This document shows positions 1 to 9,405 of a stretch of DNA of 64,000 bases, one piece after another. A model generated the notes under the pieces. The model had not been told where the DNA came from. It ran no database searches and worked only from the letters and a program-made list of their open reading frames with translations. Made by a program: the position numbers and the translations under genes. Numbering within the stretch: position 1 is the stretch's first letter; each line of letters begins with the position of its first letter. Source of the DNA: Aplectana chamaeleonis (taxonomy: Eukaryota > Nematoda > Chromadorea > Rhabditida > Cosmocercidae); contig JAPDOI010000384.1 of NCBI GenBank assembly GCA_029168955.1, positions 496,001 through 560,000 on the forward strand, given 5' to 3'.

Positions 1-774
1 CGACAACAGATCGCTTTGATATTTTGCTTTCCTTATTGTTTCTTGAAGCAAAGCCGATGTGCCTATGTTATACATAACTTGCGTGCACCGAGCTTGCGCC
101 AAGTCACAATAAGGAACGCAAGGTATGTGGGCAACCGGTGCCGGCCGTACTTCTGCACACCTCAGTACTGCTCATCTACTGCCTTATACCCACATAATGA
201 ATCAATTCGTTTACTCCGTCCCGTGTCTCATATTCTACCCTTTAATGTTTGAAAACTTTACAATTTTTCTTAGAAGTTGGTTCACGACAGATTGACCCAC
301 CGGTGTACGATAGGCCTCTTCGAACACCAGACACGGCAGTTGGTCAAGCTCTTCGAAAATTGAATGCAATGCCCCAGTCTCTCAAAAGAATTACGTCCAG
401 CCCGCCCCGCAGTGTCCGAACAGGAGTGAAATAGCGCTCCGCCTTTGCAGATAAGGTCTGTTGCAGCACGCAGCTTACAAACAATCCTGCTGGGACCTAA
501 ATGATAGTGCCGTGACCCCGTAGACCCAGCTCTAGTATATCCGAGCTGCTCGCTGCAACTACGGTTGTTTGCAGCTGCAGACCCAAAGTTAACTCCGATT
601 AGGGCAGTAGAGATTTGAAGCTCATCAGCTGCGCTAGTAGTGTACTTTGCGGTTCGATTGTGCTCCGATATGGGGCGCAGGTTGGATATTGTGGAATCAT
701 TCACGCGACCATCCTTTCAGGGCGCCAGTTCACAATCACCCTGAAAAGTTCTGTGGCCATATCCACGAAACTAC
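1..774. other. No gene seen; unassigned intergenic DNA
   Basis: I see no coding signal. The open frames here have no recognisable domain. A short stretch near 85-105 resembles the arm of the hairpin repeat described at 1361-1478 and 45312-45440, so an old copy of that repeat may lie here. Confidence 0.4.
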
Positions 775-1132
775 GGGAGCCTCCCGGGGCAGCATGCACG
801 TACGCGGCGGGTTAGGTTGGGGTTAGGCAGGGCTTGGGGCGTCGGCGCGTTTGGTCATTGCTGTGCAAGTGCAGGAGATAATCAATATTTGGGGTCTCAA
901 CGGGGTTTCGGCTGCCCCAACCTCCTACGTAGGTTTTGCGAGGGAACCATTTTTCAGTGCTAGCCTAACCTTCTTTTAGCCCTCGCGCTGCTATCATCAA
1001 ACGCGCCGACCCTCCAAACCCTGCCTAACCCCAACCTAACCCGCCGTGTACGTGCATGCCGCCCCCGGAAGGGTTCTTATAAGCAGCCAGTGTATGCGTT
1101 GGGCGAACTTTGGACCTTCCCGGGAGGCTCCC
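775..1132. repeat. Inverted-repeat (foldback) element
   Basis: GGGAGCCTCCCGGG at 775-788 is mirrored by CCCGGGAGGCTCCC at 1119-1132. Inside these ends a longer arm (about 790-870) returns inverted at about 998-1070, including the words GGTTAGGTTGGGGTTAGGC and GGCGCGTTTG. No clear target duplication is visible. This is probably a small non-autonomous DNA element. Confidence 0.55.
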
Positions 1133-1360
1133 TTTGTTTCATGAATACGGCCAACTAACTAAATCGCGCCAAAACGTTTCGCTAGCTACAACTAGTCGTA
1201 TTTTCATCTTTTGGCAAATGGAGTAAAATCACATTGTGCTAGAGCGGACAATTTGGCTCACTCGGCACTTTCACAAAGTTAGTAAGGGCTCCCTACATTG
1301 CTTAAGTTCCAGAAAAATCTACATTGTGGGTCTCGGAATAATGAAATTCTATTTACCATG

Positions 1361-1478
1361 CGTTCCTGATTGAAGGTTGGCACAAACTTGGTGCACCTAT
1401 GTATTAGCATATGGCACCGAGCTTGCGCCGACGTTTACTAGGGAACAGAACGTCTCACTAGGATCCATGCCGATACGA
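1361..1478. repeat. Hairpin repeat, older copy of the 45312-45440 element
   Basis: A diverged palindrome around AGCATATGGCACCGAG. The arms carry AAGGTTGGCACAAACTTGG on the left and CACCGAGCTTGCGCC on the right. The order of words, including CTAGGATC at the right edge, matches the better-preserved copy at 45312-45440. Confidence 0.5.
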
Positions 1479-1654
1479 CATTTCAAATATCGTAATTCGA
1501 CTACTTTGAAACTCGGACTTTCGGGTATATTCAGGTTTTCAAATTCTTACCTTTCGTATCCTCCCATAGAAAATCCTCAAAAATGTGGGCAGTCACGGTC
1601 CACATATCCAAATTGGGGAACCTCATCACTCGAATTCAACACTGCGCCCACACA

Positions 1655-1765
1655 GCTAGCCTGCACGCCAAAACGGGACACCGCCTGCGCGCCGACACGC
1701 GACGCGGCCGGCACAGCGACACACGATGCGGCCGGCACCCCGACACGCGGCGCGACGACTCCTCC
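1655..1765. repeat. GC-rich degenerate tandem repeat
   Basis: Loosely repeated units of about 24 bases built on GACACGCGACGCGGCCGGCA. The repeats make open frames in several phases (SRV/ADTRRGR-like repeats), which I do not regard as coding. Confidence 0.45.
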
Positions 1766-1974
1766 CAACCTCTGTTAGGGCCTTCACCGGGTGAGAGGGA
1801 CCTCCAGATAAGGTTCAAGCACCGCAAACTTTAGTAACTGAACCGAGGACGCCGCTGCCATCTGACTCCTGCGCCTGAAAAATGCGTCATATATCTACTT
1901 CCCTCGAAGGAGGCTCGCTTCCTCTAAAAACAAGGTTGACACCAGTTTACTTAAGTTGTGCCCTGGAAGAAAAG

Positions 1975-2135
1975 ACCGAATATCGAATAGATTCGAATGA
2001 CTCCCTTTTTTTAACGTCCGATTTTTGAATATATTCGAATGGCCTCTTTTTTTTCGAGGTCCGAATTTTGAATAGTTTCGAATGAAATCGACTCGAATAT
2101 ATTCGAATATTTTTTCGAACAATTTCAAAGCGAAA
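1975..2135. repeat. Remnant of an AT-rich ~42-bp array
   Basis: Three to four diverged units of roughly 42 bases, each with a core such as TTGAATATATTCGAAT next to a T-run and a GGTCCGA-like joint. The style matches the subterminal arrays of the hAT-like elements at 2415-4179 and 20787-24328, but no terminal repeats or target duplication can be placed here. Confidence 0.4.
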
Positions 2136-2479
2136 ACTGAAAACAGGCCAAGTGAGCCGTCAGTGGATGATCGTAAATGACTCCAAGCGCAGGAGAGGCG
2201 GGGAAAACTCGGTGACTCTTCCATTCACGCGCTTCGCTTCGCTTCTCCCCCGTTCGTCCACTCATGCGCTCCGATCATCCCCCTCTGCCCGTCCCTTTCG
2301 TAATCGGAATACATTACGACCACCACCTTAGTTGCCCAAGAAATACTGACAACACAAGTCGTTTTCGCTGATGCGACCTGAGCTTTCTCTTGTAAAACGT
2401 GGATGGGTACATAGTATACTTATGTCGAGTCGAGTCATCGAGTCTTGGTATCGACTGAAACAGTCGACATCGAGTCATC

Positions 2480-2700
2480 CGACTACTCGATTATTCGAAA
2501 GTTTGAAAAACCGAATTAGTCGAAAACTCGATTATTCGAAATTCCTGAAAATCGAGTTAGTCGAAAACTCGATTATTCGAAGTTTTCAGATATCAACTTA
2601 GTCGAAAACTCGATTATTCGAAATTTTCAAAAATCGACTTAGTCGAAGACTCGATTATTCGATAGACCCGAACAGTCGAATAAATTCGATAGTCGACTGT
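2480..2700. repeat. Left subterminal 41-bp array
   Basis: About five units in which an ATCGAGTTAGTCGAAAACTC-like half is joined to GATTATTCGAAATTTTC. It has the same monomer and orientation as the array at the other end of the element. Confidence 0.75.
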
Positions 2701-3689
2701 TTCGAGTCAAAGAAGTTCTCCTTCAGTTAAACTGTTTCAAAATGCAGTTGAAGACCATGCACCTAATTCGCCGCCAGTTGTTATTTGCTCATAGTTCTCG
2801 AATGTTCTCGTACGGCTCACGACCATCTTTTTCACCTAAAGCCGGTATTGATTTACGCCAAAATTCCTGAATCCTCACGTGTGAGCATACCGATAAACTC
2901 ATTAGAAATAACAAGACGGTCGCGCGATAGCCTGGAAATTAATACATGACGGTCAATTATTTCACCTTGCTCGAGAAAAAAAGGCATGCAAGAGGCTTGA
3001 ATGCATTGGGACCAGCGGAACGTCGCAAAGCAACAGAAACTTTTGGTTTTCAAATTCGTTTTTGATGCTTGGCTTTATTCTTCTTTCTCTTAGAAAAAAG
3101 GTGGGAGATCCAGAAAACTAACAGCTTCTATTGTGGCCACAGAAGCACAGCTTCGCAGACACGGAGGAGAAGCTGCACTCTCCGTCGAAAAAATCGGGCA
3201 AGAAGACGAAAAAGGCCATGAAGGCCAAAAAGACGAGGAAAACGGCTAAAGTCTAGCCGAAGAGGCTGAATATCATGACGGAGAGTCCACTATGAGTTTG
3301 GATGATCTAGAAGTAGACTACGATTTGCCCTGCCTAATTATTGTCACACTCAGCTCCGGCTTTTTCCATGATTATCGTCTCCAAAGATGAATTCTGATTG
3401 TTCATCCATTAAATGATCTCGTTTCGTTGAACCGTATTACTCTCCTATAGTGAAATTTGTTTGGTTTCCTGAAGCTTCTGGAATTTGGTCGATGGATATT
3501 GCTAATGGACATTAATACATGAGTATTGGTTCCGGCCGTTTTACTGTGTGAAGATGGCGTTTTTCATCACCAGATATACTTTTAATCAATGTCTTGAAGC
3601 AGTAGAATGTGGTATGCTCAAAATAGTCGAGATAAGGTGCTTCAGAAACTCAATTGTTGAAAACTGGAAAAATTGAGTTAGTCAAAAAC

Positions 3690-4160
3690 ATGACCATTCG
3701 ATTATTCGAAAAATCGAGTCAATTCGACTATTCGATTATTCGAAATTTTGAAAAATCGAGTTAGTCGATAACTCGATTATTCGAAATTTTCAAAAATCGA
3801 GTTAGTCGAAAACTCGATTATTCGAAATTTTCAAAAATCGACTTAGTCGAAAACTCGATTATTCGAAATTTTCAAAAATCGACTTAGTCGACAACTCGAT
3901 TATTCGAAATTTTCAAAAATCGACTTAGTCGAAAAGTCGATTATTCGAAATTTTCAAAAATCGACTTAGTCGAAAACTCGATTATTCGAAATTTTGAAAA
4001 ATCGAGTTAGTCGATAACTCGATTATTCGAAATTTTCAAAAATCGAGTTAGTCGAAAACTCGATCATTCGAAATTTTCAAAAATCGACTTAGTCGAAAAC
4101 TCGATTATTCGAAATTTTCAAAAATCGACTTAGTCGAAAACTCGATTATTCGAAAAAATT
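3690..4160. repeat. Right subterminal 41-bp array
   Basis: About eleven units of 41 bases on the pattern GATTATTCGAAATTTTC followed by AAAAATCGACTTAGTCGAAA. Units differ mainly at a few positions (GAGTTAG or GACTTAG, TTTTCAAA or TTTTGAAA), which suggests local amplification. Confidence 0.85.
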
Positions 4161-4187
4161 TACGAGTCGCCGAAGTATAGTACATAG

Positions 4188-4592
4188 CATCATCTGTGCC
4201 AAGAATTTAACGATATTGTATGGTTTCTATCATATCTCTAAATAGCCGCGACGTAGATGGTATTCCGCCATCTTTTGAGCGAAGCGTTTTTCTCTCCATT
4301 TCTAGCATACACCATATGTTTTTTTTTCAAAGACAACCGCTTCCCCGAATTAGGATACTAGCGATAAACTGGGAGAATTAAATAACACGTACTCTATTGA
4401 GCTAAATAAAAGGTAAGCATTATAAGATCTTTCAACAATTAAGCAACATCAAGAAAAAAGCGACATATAGAAGTGAAACAACTATGACACTGAAGTAGAG
4501 ATGGCGGATGGGGATTTATGGCGTGGCAGTGGATCAATAAATGAACTCCAATCCACTCATCATTGATTGACCAGTTTCACCGTGTACAATTT
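4188..4592. other. No gene seen
   Basis: Unique-looking AT-rich DNA between the hAT-like element and the GC-rich satellite. No open frame or repeat that I can support. Confidence 0.4.
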
Positions 4593-4935
4593 GAGCGGGC
4601 GGATCGCTGGCTATCCAAGCCCTGGCGGGCGGATCGCCGGCAAGTTGCGGGCGGATCGCTGCATCTCACAGCTCAGCGGGCGGATCGCTGGCTATCAAAG
4701 CCCTTGCGTCGGATCGCTGGCAGGTTGCGGGCGGATCGCCGCTTTAAAGCTTGCCGGCGATCCGCCCGCTAGGGTGTTCAAGTTTCCCAGGCGCCGCTAT
4801 CCGCCCGCCAAAACGCATCGATCCGCCCGCAAAGGCTTTGATAGCCAGCGATCCGCCCGCCGAGGCCACGGTGAGCAGCGATCCGCCCGCAACTTGCCGG
4901 CGTACCGCCCGGAGAGGCCTTGATTGCCAGCGGTC
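4593..4935. repeat. Palindromic GC-rich satellite
   Basis: The decamer GGCGGATCGC recurs about six times in direct order from 4595 to about 4740. Its complement GCGATCCGCC recurs in the opposite order from about 4755 to 4910. The two halves therefore form one long imperfect palindrome centred near 4750. Spacer words such as TGGCTATC and its complement also mirror. The long open frames in this block are products of the repeat. Confidence 0.75.
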
Positions 4936-4954
4936 AGTCCGCACCTGTTGTCTG

Positions 4955-5328
4955 AGGAGCCCACTCCACATCATCGGCATCGATGACCTCTTATATAAAA
5001 ACATCAGCTGGCTTGAAATTGAATTTTAATCACTGAACCTTCGAATTTATGTTCACATCTACTCAAAAACATTGACTGGAGTGCTTTTTTTCATTGCTCG
5101 ACTGTTTTTATTAGGGAAATTCGCATTTATTTCTTCCTCCGAACATCGATGATTTTTGACTGCTCGGCATGAGACTGCGATCTTTTTCGTCATCGCTGTG
5201 CACGTGTGCACGAATGGGCTTCTTTGGGCCCTAGGAACTCTAAATCTAGCCCGTTTTTCACCGCGCTGTTTTTGATCTAAGCTGTTTTTTGTAGTTTTTT
5301 TGATAACGTTTTTCATCGTGACCACTGA
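4955..5328 (+). mobile_element. Truncated TTAA element, GTGGTCACGAT sub-type
   Basis: Matches the right three quarters of the element at 17700-18247 in the same direction: the ACATCATCGGCATCGATGAC block, the GTGCACGTGTGCAC palindrome, and the ending CGTTTTTCATCGTGACCACTG. The left end is missing where the GC-rich satellite begins, and the last bases of the terminus are lost. Confidence 0.7.
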
Positions 5329-7021
5329 ATATGAGAAGAAGAAGATTAGGAATTTTAAACTATGGAATGAATCGAAAAATAAAAAAAACACTGAATTTTC
5401 GAATGAATCGATTAACCGGGGAAGTAGTGAATTCATATTGTCTGTTGAATCGATCATACGAAAAAAGTTAGAAGCATAATTTGTCGAACAAATCGAATAT
5501 ACGAGTAACTATTCGATTCTGTCTCAAGCCTTGAGCAAGCATTCTCTGAATAAGGATTGAGGGAGCTTTCATACTACTCTCGCAAAAACCGAACGACCGG
5601 ATGCGACTGGAATAGTGGATACCATTTCCTTCGGAAGGCGCAGTTTGGATGATGTCCACGTGATTGTCTGGGAAGAGTCCTGTGGCCGTGCAATCCTCTG
5701 ACCGGCATTATCATAAACCAGGTGCACTCGAGAAAATGTATCAGAAACGTTTCCACAGTCATTTGTTATTCTTTCGCAACAGCCGGCGTCAGAAATGCGC
5801 AATTATTCAGCAAGAGGCGTCAATCCACCCCCTCCGTCAAGTTCTCGGTAGCCTATCACCCTTTATGAACCAGCTCGTGTTGTGTTCCTTTGATTGAATA
5901 CTGAGGTTTTCAAAGGTGGCTTTACAATAATGAAACAGTGAAGAATCGAAGGTTTTGGAAAACTCCCCTATTAAAAAATGAACACAAACTTCTCCTTGAA
6001 AAAATGTTAAGCATGGTTTTCGGAGATTTGGAATTAATCAGAGCCAATCCCACCCAATGAACACCCAATCAGAATGCTAAATCTCAAAATTCGCGGTGGC
6101 TGTATAACAATGAAACTCGCTATTGAAGCCATTAATTAAGCTTACCCTCCACCCCTCCTCAGCAAAAGAGATAAACTTCATTTGATCATGAGACCGTCGG
6201 TCAAAACAGCACAAAACATCGACTCATCCTTTCTGAGAAGTCGATTTTATATTTTCGGTCTGGTAAAGGGGTTTTTAGTGGATTTTTGGCAGTTTTTTCA
6301 ACGTAGCTTTTATGTAGGGAACTATAGCTCTCATTATATATGGAAAACTCGAAAACGGAATCCATCGTGAGCGATGCCTTTAATTTAATCACTTGTGTTC
6401 AATCGACTTTCTGAGGCTGGCTGAGATCCTCGATAAAGTTCGCGGATCTAAAATTGCTCTCCTCAAGATTGATGACACAAATTAGGCGTGGCAGGAATCC
6501 GATTGCTTTTGGGGTGGGGGGAGGATTTTTTGAACAGCTTTCTTTCGAGAATAAATGACTTTTGTGGAGCTTTTCTTCGGAGTCCTCTTTTTCGTTTGTC
6601 TACCTCCGCAACAGCATTAAGAATCGAGACATGTTTTTTTGCACGTACAGCCTGTCCTCTGGGCGGAGACAGGTGGAGGTGGCTACAGGTAGCGGCTGCG
6701 TGACAATGGGACAACCCATAAATTTTTGGTCTTTTCAGTTTCCGGATCTCCGTTTCCAGCAATTTTTTGCAAATTATCTTTCGTTTCCAATTCCGAAAAT
6801 CTTGAAATTTTTTTTCCGCACAGCTCTAGTCCCCAATCAGGGGTGAGCGGAAATTTCTGTTCTCTGGCCGTTTTCGCCCTTATCTTTCTGTCTTTTAAAA
6901 AATTTGCAAAAATCAGAAAAAAAATCCGAAAAAATCAACGAAAACCAGCTTTGTGGAACAGTGCACCCTATTCAGTTCTTTACGAGGTATGTTTTGTGCT
7001 CAATGGTGCGATTGCTGTTGG
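5329..7021. other. No gene seen; possible hAT end near 6805
   Basis: About 1.7 kb without a coding region I can support. At about 6800-6815 the word CCGCACAGCTCTAG would be the right end of an hAT-like element (complement CTAGAGCTGTGCGG, compare TAGAGTGAGGAC at 20787 and CAGGGATGTGCGG at 7387), but I could not find its left partner. Confidence 0.35.
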
Positions 7022-7260
7022 AGGCAGGGTTCGCGATAAGTTATTGCTAGGTGTCCGCCCGCCCCCAATTATTGAGATTTCTGAATGCCCGCTTTGCCAT
7101 AGCTTCTTAACTAATTTCTCAGCACTTCTAGAGGCTGCTGACTACTTTAGGAACAAAATGAAGGACGGATGAGCATTAACGAAAACCTCGTTAATTGAGG
7201 GTCGTGCGGACACCTGCAGTTTTTCCCAAAAATTTCACTTTTTTTACTTATTCCATTCTT
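7022..7260 (+). mobile_element. Truncated TTAA element, GGTTCGCGA sub-type
   Basis: Starts AGGCAGGGTTCGCGATAA like the complete copy at 27445-27857 and shares internal blocks with it, such as GTTATTGCTAGGTGTCC and GAGCATTAACGAAAA. The right end is not recognisable. Confidence 0.55.
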
Positions 7261-7402
7261 TATATATAAGATTGTGATGAACAAATCTACATTATGATGA
7301 AGAGAATGCAACAATCGTTTTGATCGCGAAGCCTGCTCACGCGCTCGTAGGGTAGTACTCCTACACAATAGGGGTAGCATCCCGGTCAGGGATGTGCGGC
7401 AA

Positions 7403-8394
7403 TTGCCGTTTGCCATTTGTCGTTTGCAGAAATTTTTGTTATTTTGCCGGCAAAACTCGGCAAAACAATGAAAGGAAACGCAGCCTATTCTCGCGGCCAT
7501 GCAGGCACTAGGGGTTATCCGATTATCCGTTGTTCGCCTAACCGTTATCCGGGGTTTTGACTTATCTAGGGTGGTAGTAAATGGGATCGAAAACTCGAGT
7601 TCACTCGCGGTAAGTTTGTGGTAAACTGCAGCTGAACGCGAGCTTCATATTTGACGATTTTCAGACGAGGTACCAGGCATTTCTGAAACTACGCACCGAC
7701 ATGTCACGTTATGAGCCACTAGATACGCTTAGGGCGAGGAAAATTTCTCTTAAAATTGGTTCATTCTGTCTTTTTTGGAAAAAATATTGATTTAGAAAAA
7801 AACTTCTATAGATTTTTTTAACATTTCTCAGCTCGCGGTGAGTTCGCGCAAAACTGCAACTTAACGCGAGCTGACAGAGAAATTGGAAGAAGTGTGTGAA
7901 TGGGGGATAAGATGGGTAGCTTTTGAAGAACTCCTCCGATAGACGTTTTAGAATGCTATCCATCTTTTTCTTTATTCGTATACAATGTCCATTTTCACTG
8001 TCAGCTCGCGTTAAGCTGACAGTAGATAGTCCAACTGCAATGTGGTGCTCTAGTTTCTGTTCCAGAGTCTCAACAGATTCTGGTATAGCTAAAAGAAGCA
8101 GGAAGCATTTGTGCGACACACGTGGGTAGGAACTATGAGAAAGCATGCCGCGGCAGTGCCAGAAAAGTACCGCGATAGTTTCACGGTTGTACCGCTGCAG
8201 CCCCGTGATGATTACTGTGCCGTGAAGAATCTGTTGCAGTGTCTTGAGGGTCGACAACGCCGCGGCATTAACGTGACAGTACCGCTGCAGTTCCGTGTTG
8301 GAACCGCACGAACTCTGCGAGAATGCGCCAGCGAACTCGCGTCGACTACGTTTCACTATTATGTGTGGTAAAACGAGATTGCTGCTGGTTCAAT
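7403..8394. other. Left interior of the hAT element, no supported gene
   Basis: A 41-base motif built on CTCGCGGTRAGTT and AACGCGAGCT occurs at about 7601-7642 and again at about 7834-7874, with an inverted fragment near 8000. A 215-codon frame on the minus strand (7709-8356) has no recognisable domain and overlaps these repeats, so I do not call it a gene. Confidence 0.4.
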
Positions 8395-8667
8395 AGCCCA
8401 AATTTGACGTACATCCCGTATCCCGGTTTAATTACCCAAGTTTGAGGTACATTCCGTGCAGTCGGCCACGTGTGGTTGGGTCGCCCGTTTCTCCCACGTC
8501 TTTTCTGTGGCTATTTTCGACTGATCTGTCTGTATTCCTGCCATTTCGATCATCTCTGGCAAGGGGATATATCATAGCGAGCATTGAACCTTGCCTCGCT
8601 GGCAGGTGACTGATTTACTGATTTTCTGGTTTTGCGATCATTGAACTTGGCGATTTCTTTTGCTGAG

Positions 8668-9402
8668 ATGGCTGCCTCTGTTCCTTCCATTAAGAATTCA
8701 CTGAGGAGCAGCACGAGTGGCTCGAACGCACCAATTTCGATGGTGGATGCTATCAATGAGGTCAACAAATCGAAGAAAGTGCCGGCCTGCGTCAAAACCG
8801 TCCTGTCGCAGATCGCAGATCAACTTCAGAACATTATTGAAGAGAACATCAGCCTTCATCGGGAGAATGAAGAACTGAAGGCCCAGCTGCAGGCAAACCG
8901 TAATGTTTCTACAAGTACTATTGTGAATACTGACCTCAGTGAGGGCTCATTTGTCCATTGTGATGAAAAGGAGAGGCTAAGATCAGTCGTTGTTTGCAAT
9001 GTTCCTGAGTCCAATTCACTGTCAAGTAGTAGTAGGACTGTGTATGATTATGATAAGGTCATAGATATTCTTGAGCATCTAAATGTGGAATGTAGGCCAA
9101 TCGCTGTGTATCGTTTAGGACGTCCGAATGATAGAAACAAAATACCGTTGAAAGTAGTGCTACCTACTCGTTCTCATCAGGTACAATCTGTGCAGAGGGC
9201 TTCTCGACTGCGTTCCTTCCCAGGCAGAGTTTTCCTCAGGGATTCTCTGACTGGGGAGGAGATAAAGCGCAGACGTGAAGCTAGACTTTCTCTCACTTCA
9301 GGGACACAGCCTTCAGCAAATCCTTTAAATGCTGTTGTGAGTTCAGGAAGTGGGAGTGTGAACGTGGCTCAAACTACCTCTGGCACCCAAGGTAACTTAT
9401 GA
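8668..9402 (+). CDS. LINE ORF1 protein (RNA-binding, CR1-like)
   Basis: A 244-residue protein from the ATG at 8668; the frame is open further upstream only from a non-ATG codon. Residues about 35-75 look like a coiled coil (IADQLQNIIEEN, then charged heptads). The centre contains SVVVCNVPES and LNVECRPIAVYRLGR, which look like the two core strands of an RRM-like fold. The C-terminal part ends with RVFLRDSLTGEEIKRRREAR, the pattern of the C-terminal domain in L1/CR1-type ORF1 proteins. Such proteins bind the element RNA as a chaperone. The same blocks occur in ORF1 of the minus-strand copy (60888-61649). The frame is intact. ORF2 follows after a single stop codon. Confidence 0.75.
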   Translation: MAASVPSIKNSLRSSTSGSNAPISMVDAINEVNKSKKVPACVKTVLSQIADQLQNIIEENISLHRENEELKAQLQANRNVSTSTIVNTDLSEGSFVHCDEKERLRSVVVCNVPESNSLSSSSRTVYDYDKVIDILEHLNVECRPIAVYRLGRPNDRNKIPLKVVLPTRSHQVQSVQRASRLRSFPGRVFLRDSLTGEEIKRRREARLSLTSGTQPSANPLNAVVSSGSGSVNVAQTTSGTQGNL

Positions 9403-9405
9403 AGG

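Larger units (their letters stand above)
2415..4179. mobile_element. hAT-like non-autonomous element with 8-bp target duplication
   Basis: The 8-mer GTACATAG occurs at 2407-2414 and again at 4180-4187. Between them the sequence begins TATACTTATGTCGAGTCG and ends with the inverted relative CGAGTCGCCGAAGTATA. An 8-bp duplication is the mark of the hAT superfamily; the imperfect ends do not closely match the usual hAT terminal consensus. Both ends carry arrays of about 41 bases (2480-2700 and 3690-4160). The middle (2720-3660) has no transposase or other recognisable gene, so the element would need a transposase in trans. Confidence 0.65.

Noticed and set aside
7709..8356. 215-codon minus-strand frame
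   Set aside because: No domain, overlaps local repeats inside an hAT element, and composition is not gene-like.
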